Source: Anaerolineales bacterium (GTDB lineage: Bacteria; Chloroflexota; Anaerolineae; Anaerolineales; Anaerolineaceae). Taken from it: a stretch of DNA of 5,995 bases. The stretch lies in contig JAGVAB010000137.1 in the NCBI GenBank assembly GCA_020060485.1, positions 1-5,995 on the forward strand, written 5' to 3'. Each line of letters opens with the position of its first letter. Within the stretch, counting starts at the first letter, position 1. The translations under genes and the position numbers were made by a program. The notes under the pieces are model-generated. The model saw only the letters and a list, made by a program, of their open reading frames with translations. It was not told where the DNA came from and made no database searches. This document shows, piece after piece, positions 1 through 5,995 of the stretch.

Positions 1-1
1 G

Positions 2-700
2 GTGCTGGGTGTGCTGGATGTGCAGTCGGAGCAGGTTGGGCGCTTCACGGAAGAGGACATTCGTATCCAGACCACGCTGGCCTCACAGGTGGCGGTGGCT
101 CTGCAGAATGCCCGCCAGTTTGAACAGGTTCGCCAGTCGGAAGAGCTGGTACGTACAATGATCGACTCGACCTCAGACTGGATCTTTGTGAAAGACCTGG
201 ATCACCGTTATGTGCTGGTCAATAAAGGTTATGCTGATTCTCTGCATATTACGCCGGAAGAATTCATCGGCAAGAATGATATCGACCTGGGCTTCCCGGA
301 GGAACTGGTCAAAGGCAATCCGGAGAAGGGCATTCGCGGCTTCTGGGCAGATGACAAACAGGTGTTTGAAACAAACCAGCCGTTGACCATCGAAAATGAT
401 GTGGTGATGATAGATGGCAAGGAGCGGAATTATTCCACAGTGAAAACCCCGCTGCGGGATGTCAACAATAAAGTCATCGGTGTGCTGGCCTTCGGCCGGG
501 ATTTCACTGAGCGTGAAGAGCTGCTGAAAGAGACCCGTTCGCAGGCAGAGCAGGAAGCTTTGATCAATGCCATCAGCCAGAAGATCCAGGCAACGACCAC
601 GGTCGAAAATGCCTTGCAGGTGGCCATCCGTGAATTGGGTCAGTCTTTGGGCGCCAAGCAGACTAGTGTCCGCCTGGGTGTGGATAAACGCAAGAATTAG
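2..700 (+). CDS. GAF-PAS sensor protein, C-terminal part (5' end outside window)
   Basis: The reading frame is open at the left edge, so the true start lies upstream and the first codon here is not a start. Visible residues 1-42 are the C-terminal half of a GAF domain, from GVLDVQ to the helix SQVAVALQNARQFEQ. Residues about 48-170 form a PAS domain, opening with MIDSTSDWIFVKD and closing with VIGVLAFGRDFTERE. Residues about 180-232 are a helix plus one strand (ALINAISQKIQ to TSVRLG) that resembles the first half of another GAF module, after which the protein stops. No histidine kinase, GGDEF or output domain is present in the visible part and there are no membrane segments, so this looks like a cytoplasmic sensor or scaffold; any upstream domains are unseen. 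It lies 34 bases before parA with no terminator between them, which suggests one operon. The ligand is unknown. The domain calls are fairly sure; the role is inferred. Confidence 0.85.
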   Translation: MLGVLDVQSEQVGRFTEEDIRIQTTLASQVAVALQNARQFEQVRQSEELVRTMIDSTSDWIFVKDLDHRYVLVNKGYADSLHITPEEFIGKNDIDLGFPEELVKGNPEKGIRGFWADDKQVFETNQPLTIENDVVMIDGKERNYSTVKTPLRDVNNKVIGVLAFGRDFTEREELLKETRSQAEQEALINAISQKIQATTTVENALQVAIRELGQSLGAKQTSVRLGVDKRKN

Positions 701-719
701 ACATGCACTGTTTTTTGGT

Positions 720-725
720 GAAGGA
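720..725 (+). promoter_or_regulatory. Ribosome binding site of the parA-like gene
   Basis: GAAGGA lies 9 bases before the ATG at 735. It supports that start, which also places the P-loop at the usual distance from the N-terminus (Lys11 onward). Confidence 0.6.
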
Positions 726-734
726 TTGTGAATT

Positions 735-1517
735 ATGGCATATGTGATCGGGGTCACGCATCAAAAAGGCGGTGTTGGAAAATCAACCACGGTTTCCACG
801 CTGGGCGCGTGCCTGGCTGAAGGTTCTGGCAAGACGCTTGTGGTTGATCTTGACCCTTCCGGGAATTTGACCGGCGGTTTGGGGTTGAACCCGGAGGAGC
901 TGGACAGTTCGGTTGCCTCTTTGTTGATGGGGGAAGAGGTGTTTGAGAACGTGGTCAAGCAAACTTCTTTTCCTGACCTGGATGTATTGCCATCAAACCC
1001 CGATCTTCTGGCGGTTTCCCGGCATTTATTCACCTACAAGGGCTATGAATTCTTACTGCGTGATATTTTACGCAAGCACGCAGGCGGCTACAAGTGGGTG
1101 GTGATCGATTGCCCGCCCACCCTGGGAGCATTGACCATCACCGCTTTGACCTGCTCCCGGCTGGCACTGGTGCCAACGCAGTTGGAGTTCTATTCCCTGC
1201 AGGCGCTGGATGTGGTTTTTCGTTTGATCAATATGACCCGCGCCAAGACCAATCCGCAATTGAGTTACCGCCTTTTGGTGACCATGTACGACAAGCGAGG
1301 GCGATTCCATACCGATATTCTCAAGTATGTTCGGGAGCATTACAGTCAGGCGCTTATGGAAAGCGTGATTGGCTTTGATACCAAAGTACGTGCCAGTCAA
1401 CTGGCAGGAGTCCCGTTGACCGTGTATGCCGCTAACAGCAGGGCAGCACAGCAATACCGTGAACTGGCACAGGAGTTGGAGGCTTATGTCGAAAGACAGG
1501 TTGTACAACCGGCTTGA
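735..1517 (+). CDS. ParA/Soj-family P-loop ATPase, orphan (no adjacent parB)
   Basis: This is a 260-aa deviant Walker-type ATPase of the ParA/MinD superfamily. ParA proteins dimerise on ATP, bind DNA non-specifically and form gradients on the nucleoid that move or space a cargo. The deviant Walker A is KGGVGKST at residues 11-18, with signature Lys11 and P-loop Lys16. Walker A' is VVDLDPSGN at about 36-44, with Ser where family members usually have Gln. Walker B is WVVIDCPP at 121-128. PTQLEFYSLQAL (147-158) and VTMYDKR (182-188) are typical Soj-like segments. Length matches short chromosomal ParA/Soj proteins, and there is no N-terminal helix-turn-helix as in plasmid P1-type ParA. The neighbours are a GAF-PAS sensor upstream and a histidine kinase whose start overlaps its 3' end. 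No parB or obvious parS is in the window. I infer that its cargo or regulator is the signalling machinery; a plain chromosomal Soj whose parB lies elsewhere is the alternative. Confidence 0.92.
   Translation: MAYVIGVTHQKGGVGKSTTVSTLGACLAEGSGKTLVVDLDPSGNLTGGLGLNPEELDSSVASLLMGEEVFENVVKQTSFPDLDVLPSNPDLLAVSRHLFTYKGYEFLLRDILRKHAGGYKWVVIDCPPTLGALTITALTCSRLALVPTQLEFYSLQALDVVFRLINMTRAKTNPQLSYRLLVTMYDKRGRFHTDILKYVREHYSQALMESVIGFDTKVRASQLAGVPLTVYAANSRAAQQYRELAQELEAYVERQVVQPA
1471..1482 (+). promoter_or_regulatory. Ribosome binding site of the histidine kinase, inside parA
   Basis: AGGAG at 1471-1475 lies 10 bases, and GGAGG at 1478-1482 lies 3 bases, before ATG 1486. The in-frame ATG at 1426 has only an AGGAG 15 bases away. 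This favours 1486 as the start and makes translational coupling with parA likely. Confidence 0.55.
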
Positions 1518-3999
1518 GGAGTTATTCTCAACCAATACCAGCAGCATCCCTGTCATAGAGCAATCGCGTGCCACGCCTCCGGTTGCTCCACGCCCGGCGG
1601 TCGAGCCGGCTGTGCAGTCTCCGCAACAGGGGTTCAGGCAGCAATTAAGCTGGCAGGATTTTCTGGATGGGATCAGACGCCGTCACACGTTCGGGTATTT
1701 ATTTGATTCTGGTGAAGTTCGGCCACTGGAAACCCTGTCCACCCAGCCTGAAAAATCTGCGTTGGCATATCCGCTCAGCGCCGGCGGCGAGGTGTTTGGG
1801 CAACTGGTTGTGGAAGCAGATGACCCATCCTGGTCGGCCCTTCATGAGGCCGTTGCCAGTGCGGTAGCCCAACGCCTGTCTCAACAGGTGGACAACCTGC
1901 GCCTGCTTGATGAAGCGGAACGCTACCGCAGAGAAGCTGAGCAGGCACTGGCTCGTCTGACGCAGAAGGGCTGGCAGGAATTCCTGGCAGCCGATGAAGA
2001 CCGTGACATGGCTTTTGTGTATGATCAAAATCAGGTCAAGCCTGGTGGGGATGAAGATGACCTTGCCGAGGCAGACCTGGCAGTGCCCCTGGCTGTCCGC
2101 AATCAGGTGCTGGGTGAAGTAAAACTCAGCGGAATTTCCGAGCTCAACACAGAAGCGCAGAATTTGCTGGCCGCCGTTACGCAGCAATTGAGCAGCCATC
2201 TGGATAACTTGCGGCTGAGTGAGCAGCGTGAAGTTGCTCTGGCGGAAGTGGAAGTCCTCTACGAGATCAGTGCGGAACTTAGCGCGGCAACCACGCTGCA
2301 GGAAGCACTCATGGCTGTGTCCCGGCCGGCCATCGCATCCGGGGCGAAGCGTGCCAGCTTGTTAAGGATGATTGCCGACAAACAGACAAATCCAGATGAG
2401 GCCGAATTGGTGGCTCACTGGCAGCGCGAGACCAGCGCCAGTATCACCCCGTTGGGTATGCGCTTTAATTTGTCTGAAATGCCTGATTATGAGATGTGGA
2501 TCAACAACCCGGACGAACCCTTCATGCTGGCAGATGTGACCAGTATGACTTCGCAAAGTATGGGGGGGGCACAAACACCGCCAGATTTCAAGGGACTGCT
2601 GGTGTTGCCGCTAAATACGCCCGAAGCATTGATCGGCATTATTGTCGTTCATTGGGATGAGGAACGCGTCTTCAGCCTGGCAGATGAGCGCCTTTACCGC
2701 GCCCTGGCTCAACAGACCGCAGTGGTGGTTAACAACCTGCTCTTGTTCGAACAGGCAAAACGCCGTGCGGCAGATATGGAAACGGTTTCCAGCATCAGTA
2801 CCGAGATTTCCCGCCTGCTGGACCCGGATGTCTTGCTGCAAACCGTGGTAAATCAAACACATAACGGTTTTAACCTTTACCACGTGCAGATCTATTTGCA
2901 CAATGAGGATGAAAATACCCTGGTATTGTCTGCAGGATCAGGAGAGGTGGGGACCCTGCTGGTGGAAAATGGGCACTCGATACCTGTTACTGAGGAACAC
3001 TCGCTGGTGGCGGGCGCCGTGCGCACCCGCCAGGAAATGATCGTGGGAGATACCAGCAAGGAAGCGGACTATTTGCCCAATGCCCTGCTTCCAGATACGC
3101 GCTCGGAAATGGTCCTGCCGATGATCGTTGGTAATCGCCTGCTGGGTGTGTTTGACGTACAGGACTCGCGTTACAATCGTTTCTCGCAAACCGAGCGGCA
3201 GATCTTCCTGACCTTGACTTCGCAAGTGGCGGTTGCCTTGCAGAATGCACGGTTATATCTGGAACAAGCAGAAACGGTGCAGCGCCTGCGGGAACTGGAT
3301 CATTTGAAGTCCGACTTCCTGGCCAACATGAGCCATGAATTACGTACGCCTTTGAATTCGATCATGGGTTTCACCGATGTGATCTTGTTGGGGCTGGATG
3401 GGCCGTTGACTGACCAGATGGAAAACGACCTCAAGCTGGTTGAAAAGAATGGCAAACACCTGTTGAGCCTGATCAATAATGTTCTGGATATGTCCAAGAT
3501 TGAAGCAGGCCGCATGACCCTCAGCCTGGAGAAGTTTGACCTGCGTTCCTTGATGGATGAAACAATGGATATTGTCAGCCCATTGGCGCGTGAAAAATCT
3601 CTGGAACTTCGTTTGGCGATTCAAGATGATGAAGATGTTGAGATGCTGGCAGACCGGGTGCGCATGCGCCAAGTGATGATCAATATCCTTGGAAATGCGG
3701 TAAAATTCACTGAGACAGGCGAGATCCTGATTGTCGTGACCCAGCCACAATCCGAAATGGTTCGCATCGCAGTCAGCGACACCGGACTTGGCATTCCGCC
3801 CAACAAGCTGGACATGGTCTTTGAATCATTTAGTCAGATCGATACCAGTTCCACCCGAAAAGTGGGCGGTACGGGTCTGGGGCTGCCCATCAGCCGCAGC
3901 CTGGTGGAAATGCATGGCGGGCGATTGTGGGCAGAGAGCACCGGCATTGCAGGTGAAGGATCAACATTTATTATTGAGATGCCATTAAAGGCTGGGTAG
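1486..3999 (+). CDS. Soluble multi-GAF sensor histidine kinase (HisKA + HATPase_c)
   Basis: This is an 837-aa kinase from the preferred start; ATG 1426 would add 20 residues inside parA. Residues 1-14 form a short basic/leucine helix (MSKDRLYNRLEELF), followed to about residue 50 by a Ser/Pro/Ala-rich, probably disordered linker. Two half-GAF repeats follow at about 55-150 and 162-250, each starting WQ(D/E)FL and ending DNLRL. GAF domains lie at about 254-425 and 431-592. The HisKA dimerisation domain has the H-box SHELRTPLN with phospho-acceptor His617. The HATPase_c domain has an N-box around Asn737, G1 DTGLGIP at 765-771, an F-box with FESF, and G2 GGTGLGLPI near 794-802. I see no transmembrane segment, so it should be cytoplasmic, and there is no receiver of its own. 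The downstream stand-alone receiver is the likely partner. The start overlaps parA by 32 bases. An eight-G run lies in the third GAF-type region. Kinase activity is well supported; the signal is unknown. Confidence 0.93.
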   Translation: MSKDRLYNRLEELFSTNTSSIPVIEQSRATPPVAPRPAVEPAVQSPQQGFRQQLSWQDFLDGIRRRHTFGYLFDSGEVRPLETLSTQPEKSALAYPLSAGGEVFGQLVVEADDPSWSALHEAVASAVAQRLSQQVDNLRLLDEAERYRREAEQALARLTQKGWQEFLAADEDRDMAFVYDQNQVKPGGDEDDLAEADLAVPLAVRNQVLGEVKLSGISELNTEAQNLLAAVTQQLSSHLDNLRLSEQREVALAEVEVLYEISAELSAATTLQEALMAVSRPAIASGAKRASLLRMIADKQTNPDEAELVAHWQRETSASITPLGMRFNLSEMPDYEMWINNPDEPFMLADVTSMTSQSMGGAQTPPDFKGLLVLPLNTPEALIGIIVVHWDEERVFSLADERLYRALAQQTAVVVNNLLLFEQAKRRAADMETVSSISTEISRLLDPDVLLQTVVNQTHNGFNLYHVQIYLHNEDENTLVLSAGSGEVGTLLVENGHSIPVTEEHSLVAGAVRTRQEMIVGDTSKEADYLPNALLPDTRSEMVLPMIVGNRLLGVFDVQDSRYNRFSQTERQIFLTLTSQVAVALQNARLYLEQAETVQRLRELDHLKSDFLANMSHELRTPLNSIMGFTDVILLGLDGPLTDQMENDLKLVEKNGKHLLSLINNVLDMSKIEAGRMTLSLEKFDLRSLMDETMDIVSPLAREKSLELRLAIQDDEDVEMLADRVRMRQVMINILGNAVKFTETGEILIVVTQPQSEMVRIAVSDTGLGIPPNKLDMVFESFSQIDTSSTRKVGGTGLGLPISRSLVEMHGGRLWAESTGIAGEGSTFIIEMPLKAG
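1648..2220 (+). repeat. Tandem half-GAF protein repeat within the kinase
   Basis: Two modules of roughly 90-100 residues align with each other. Trp56 and Trp163 open WQDFL and WQEFL. Both then have an aromatic-Asp strand (LFDSGEVRP; VYDQNQVKP), a short strand pair around (A)xPL…VxG, and a helix ending in DNLRL (residues 135 and 239 onward). They resemble the second half of GAF domains and have diverged at DNA level, so the duplication is old. Confidence 0.6.
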
Positions 4000-4126
4000 T
4001 CTCAAGATTGGATTACTGCTGCCGTTCGAGATAACGGAGCGGGGCAGATTAGTGGCCTGAAATAAAAATATGACCACCGCTGTTGCACAGCCAGTCAAAG
4101 AGGTTGTGTATAAAGATATGGCGGTC

Positions 4127-4132
4127 AGGAGA
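4127..4132 (+). promoter_or_regulatory. Ribosome binding site of the receiver gene
   Basis: AGGAGA lies 7 bases before ATG 4140. It supports this start over the upstream in-frame TTG at 4083, which would add 19 residues unlike any receiver N-terminus. Confidence 0.6.
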
Positions 4133-4139
4133 TCGTTGC

Positions 4140-4523
4140 ATGAGTTATTTAGTGTTGTATATTGAAGATAATCCTGATAATTTGACTTTGGTACAGCGGG
4201 CAATTGAAGCTGCTGGATATGAGTTCAGGGGCAGTATGTGCGGCGAAGACGGGTTGTTGGCCGCACAGGAACTGAAACCGGATTTGATCCTGCTCGATAT
4301 TAACTTGCCGGATATCGATGGTTATGAGGTGGCACGGCGACTGCGCAGCAGCGGCAATGAAAATTTGACTCATGTGCCGATCATCGCCATCACCGCCAAT
4401 GCCTTGCGCGGCGATGCCGAAAAGGCCATTGCTGCTGGCTGTGATGTTTACATGTCCAAGCCGATCAATATTCGCGAACTTTGGGCGCGGGTGGGTGCCT
4501 TGCTGCAAACGGCGAACAACTGA
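4140..4523 (+). CDS. Single-domain response regulator (CheY/DivK-like receiver)
   Basis: This is a 127-aa protein made only of a REC domain, with no DNA-binding or enzymatic output. The acidic pocket is Glu9-Asp10 and the phospho-acceptor is Asp53 in LILLDINLPDIDGYE. The switch Thr is Thr85 in PIIAITANAL, the aromatic switch position is Tyr104, and the conserved Lys is Lys107 in MSKP. All key residues are present, so it should be phosphorylated. Its length fits the CheY/DivK/Spo0F class, which acts by protein-protein contact or relays phosphate. It lies 140 bases after the histidine kinase, which lacks a receiver, so the two are a likely pair. The gap contains no convincing terminator or promoter, so co-transcription is possible but not shown. 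The actual output target is not visible in the window. Confidence 0.92.
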   Translation: MSYLVLYIEDNPDNLTLVQRAIEAAGYEFRGSMCGEDGLLAAQELKPDLILLDINLPDIDGYEVARRLRSSGNENLTHVPIIAITANALRGDAEKAIAAGCDVYMSKPINIRELWARVGALLQTANN

Positions 4524-4567
4524 TTTTTACCGAAGATATTCACGTTTTGCTCCAGTAAATAAAATAA

Positions 4568-4610
4568 AACAAGGCATGCTGTTGTTTCAGGGCATGCTTT
4601 GTTCATTTTA
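4568..4610. terminator. Bidirectional intrinsic terminator between receiver gene and ftsZ
   Basis: AACAAGGCATGC (4568-4579) pairs with GCATGCTTTGTT (4592-4603), giving a 12-bp stem with one G-U pair and a 12-base loop. On the - strand the stem is followed by a long U-rich tract (complement of the A-rich 4555-4567), which suits ftsZ. On the + strand it is followed by the weaker CATTTTA. Its place between two converging genes fits termination of both. Confidence 0.75.
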
Positions 4611-4687
4611 ATTGTCGATGCAAACCACGACGCGTGAACGCGCAACACCCATTGTCTACCCGGGTGCAATGCGCGGAAGAGAGGAGG

Positions 4688-4716
4688 GGGAGGGATGGGG
4701 GATGTCCATCCCTCCC
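4688..4716. other. Perfect GC-rich stem-loop downstream of ftsZ
   Basis: GGGAGGGATGG (4688-4698) pairs perfectly with CCATCCCTCCC (4706-4716) around a 7-base loop. It lies about 25 bases past the ftsZ stop. There is no U tract on either side, so it is not a standard intrinsic terminator. It could protect the 3' end of the ftsZ transcript or slow polymerase before the 4568-4610 terminator. The purine strand is also G-rich (4686-4701). Function is not known. Confidence 0.5.
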
Positions 4717-4741
4717 GGCCTATGGAATTGTTCGATGCAGT

Positions 4742-5890
4742 TTAGTGTTGATTACGACGACGCAAGAAGGCTGGGATGTCAAGGTCGTCTGTATTCAACA
4801 CCTGGCGCTGGTATTCCGTGGGCGCCGGCTGGCTGACAATCGGGCGGTCTGCCATGACTTCGTGAGGGCGCGCTTCGCGCGGCTGCTCTGAGGCGTTGCT
4901 GCGCGGTGTACGTTCCATGCGGCGGATGCCGCTGCTGGTGTCGAAGCCGGTGGCGATCACGGTTACCCGCAGTTCCTCGCCCATATTGGGATCGACCACA
5001 GCCCCAAAGATCAGGTTCACGTCCGGGTGGGCGGTTTCCTTGATGATGGCGGCCGCCTGGTTGACCTCAAACAGGGTCAGACTGGAATCGCCGGTTACAT
5101 TGAACAGGATACCGCGGGCGCCGTCGATGGTGATATCCAGCAGCTTGCTGGAGATGGCTTCCTCTGCGGCAATGCGCGCCCGGTCTTCACCGCTGGCACG
5201 GCCAACAGCCATCAAGGCTGCTCCGCCTTCGGACATGATCGTGCGCACATCGGCAAAGTCCAGGTTGATCAAGCCGGGAACGGTGATCAGCTCGGAGATA
5301 CCCTGAATACCCTGGCGCAGGACATCATCTGCCACGCGGAAGGCATCGGTCAGACTGGCGCGCTTGTCCACGATTTGCAACAGGCGGTCGTTGGGGATGG
5401 CGATCAGGGTATCGGCATGTTCCTTGAGATTTGCAATGCCTTTTTCAGCCGACAGCATGCGCTGTGAGCCTTCAAAGGTGAAGGGACGGGTGACAACGCC
5501 AATGGTGAGGGCGCCAATGTCTTTGGCGATCTGTGCCACCACTGGGGCTGCACCGGTTCCCGTTCCACCGCCCAGACCGGCGGTCACAAAGACCATATCA
5601 CTGCCTTTCAGCACTTGATACAGCTCTTCGGATGATTCTTCTGCGGCTTTTTGTCCCGTCTCGGGATTGCCGCCTGCACCAAGACCGCGGGTGGATTTGT
5701 CGCCGATGCGCACCCGTGTCTCGGCTTTCGAGAGCAGCAAAGCTTGAGCATCCGTGTTCACCGAAATGAACTCGATGCCTTGCAGCCCTTCCTCGACCAT
5801 GCGATTGACTGCATTGCAGCCGCCGCCGCCTACACCAACCACTTTGATGCGGGCAAATGATTCTGCGAGGGGTTTATTGAACTGTTCCAT
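4742..5890 (-). CDS. ftsZ: Cell division protein FtsZ
   Basis: This is the tubulin-like GTPase that polymerises into the cytokinetic Z ring at midcell. The 382-aa protein has all family landmarks. The N-terminal nucleotide-binding loop is [15 protein letters not shown] (about 17-31), with NTDAQAL at 45-51. The tubulin signature is [10 protein letters not shown] at 107-116. RPFTFEG follows at 135-141. The T7 synergy loop NLDFADV at 209-215 has catalytic Asp211 and Asp214. A variable Arg/Glu/Pro-rich linker runs to the C-terminal peptide [11 protein letters not shown], which in other bacteria binds FtsA and other partners. The last residues are NQH. The start at 5890 is chosen because AAGGAGG lies 5 bases upstream; the ATG at 5923 would add 11 residues that include this site. 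It converges on the signalling cluster, and two hairpins lie downstream of its stop. Length and motifs are normal for the family. Confidence 0.98.
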   Translation of the reverse strand: MEQFNKPLAESFARIKVVGVGGGGCNAVNRMVEEGLQGIEFISVNTDAQALLLSKAETRVRIGDKSTRGLGAGGNPETGQKAAEESSEELYQVLKGSDMVFVTAGLGGGTGTGAAPVVAQIAKDIGALTIGVVTRPFTFEGSQRMLSAEKGIANLKEHADTLIAIPNDRLLQIVDKRASLTDAFRVADDVLRQGIQGISELITVPGLINLDFADVRTIMSEGGAALMAVGRASGEDRARIAAEEAISSKLLDITIDGARGILFNVTGDSSLTLFEVNQAAAIIKETAHPDVNLIFGAVVDPNMGEELRVTVIATGFDTSSGIRRMERTPRSNASEQPREARPHEVMADRPIVSQPAPTEYQRQVLNTDDLDIPAFLRRRNQH

Positions 5891-5895
5891 AGGTT

Positions 5896-5902
5896 CCTCC
5901 TT
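5896..5902 (-). promoter_or_regulatory. Strong Shine-Dalgarno of ftsZ
   Basis: AAGGAGG on the - strand lies 5 bases before the ATG at 5890. This near-ideal match fixes the start and fits a highly expressed protein. Confidence 0.85.
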
Positions 5903-5959
5903 GACACTAATAACGAACTGCATTCCATGGTTCGGAAAATCTTGTTCTGAATATTTCCT

Positions 5960-5995
5960 TTAAGGCAGCAAATTTCTGAGAAAGTCTTTGATCGA
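5960..5995 (-). CDS. Possible 3' end of a gene upstream of ftsZ (fragment)
   Basis: One - strand frame reads SIKDFLRNLLP and stops at 5960-5962, 69 bases before the ftsZ start. The peptide could form an amphipathic helix, as at the C-terminus of FtsA, the usual upstream neighbour of ftsZ. However, 11 codons cannot identify a gene. Another frame stays open to a TAG just upstream of the ftsZ Shine-Dalgarno, so the frame itself is uncertain. Confidence 0.25.
   Translation of the reverse strand, partial: SIKDFLRNLLP

Noticed and set aside
173..757. Long - strand open frame opposite the GAF-PAS protein
   Set aside because: It is antisense to a frame with clear GAF and PAS motifs and shows no motif of its own.
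1426..1485. Earlier in-frame ATG for the histidine kinase
   Set aside because: The only Shine-Dalgarno-like sequence is 15 bases away, and the overlap with parA would grow to 92 bases; ATG 1486 has better-placed sites.
735..1517. ParA as part of a chromosomal origin region (parAB-parS, oriC)
   Set aside because: No parB, no parS-like TGTTTCACGTGAAACA, no DnaA-box cluster and no dnaA, gidB or rnpA neighbour is visible in the window.
4022..4037. Small hairpin CCGTT/AACGG after the kinase stop
   Set aside because: It has only five base pairs and no U tract, so it is too weak to call a terminator.
4083..4114. TTGCAC and TATAAA as a promoter for the receiver gene
   Set aside because: The spacer is 20 bases, longer than the usual 16-18, and no better pair was found, so it is not called.
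4612..4891. Two overlapping + strand open frames (from 4612 and 4634) between the terminator and ftsZ
   Set aside because: They run through the hairpins and into the antisense of the ftsZ 3' end, have low-complexity Gly/Arg content, no convincing ribosome site and no recognisable domain.
5891..5923. Earlier ATG for ftsZ at 5923
   Set aside because: The added residues are encoded by the strong Shine-Dalgarno and its flank; FtsZ proteins do not usually carry them.
1..5995. tRNA, rRNA, CRISPR arrays, insertion sequences
   Set aside because: No direct repeats with spacers, transposase motifs or terminal inverted repeats, and no cloverleaf or rRNA-like stretch, were seen; nearly all sequence is explained by the five genes.

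Overview
This is a bacterial chromosomal window with five recognisable protein genes and a possible 3' fragment of a sixth. FtsZ has the standard bacterial C-terminal tail. The sensor proteins combine serial GAF and half-GAF modules with PAS and HisKA/HATPase domains, a style I associate with Chloroflexota, especially Anaerolineae. That taxonomic placement is an inference from protein style, not from a search.

Left part (1-4523, all + strand), a signalling cluster. The window opens inside a GAF-PAS sensor protein (to 700) that has no kinase domain in the visible part and ends in what looks like half a GAF module. After 34 bases comes a Soj/ParA-type P-loop ATPase (735-1517) with no parB next to it. 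A large cytoplasmic hybrid-free sensor histidine kinase (1486-3999) starts inside the end of parA, with a 32-base overlap. It carries two half-GAF repeats, two further GAF domains, HisKA and HATPase_c. After a 140-base gap comes a stand-alone CheY/DivK-like receiver (4140-4523), the natural candidate phosphoacceptor for the kinase.

Middle (4524-4741), a convergent intergenic region. It holds a 12-bp stem-loop that reads as a terminator in both directions, best for ftsZ, and a second perfect 11-bp GC-rich hairpin closer to the ftsZ stop. No gene is supported here.

Right part (4742-5995, - strand). A complete ftsZ (382 aa, start 5890) has a near-perfect Shine-Dalgarno. Upstream of it, at the window edge, there may be the last 11 codons of another - strand gene; ftsA would be usual there but cannot be shown.

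Main idea of interest: parA is translationally overlapped with a histidine kinase instead of parB. The kinase begins with a short basic/leucine-rich peptide that resembles the ParA-binding box at the N-terminus of ParB/Spo0J, followed by a Pro-rich linker. This suggests a ParA-type ATPase that positions, or is controlled by, a soluble sensor-kinase cluster. It would be comparable in principle to ParA-like proteins that place chemoreceptor arrays or carboxysomes, but with a two-component kinase as cargo.
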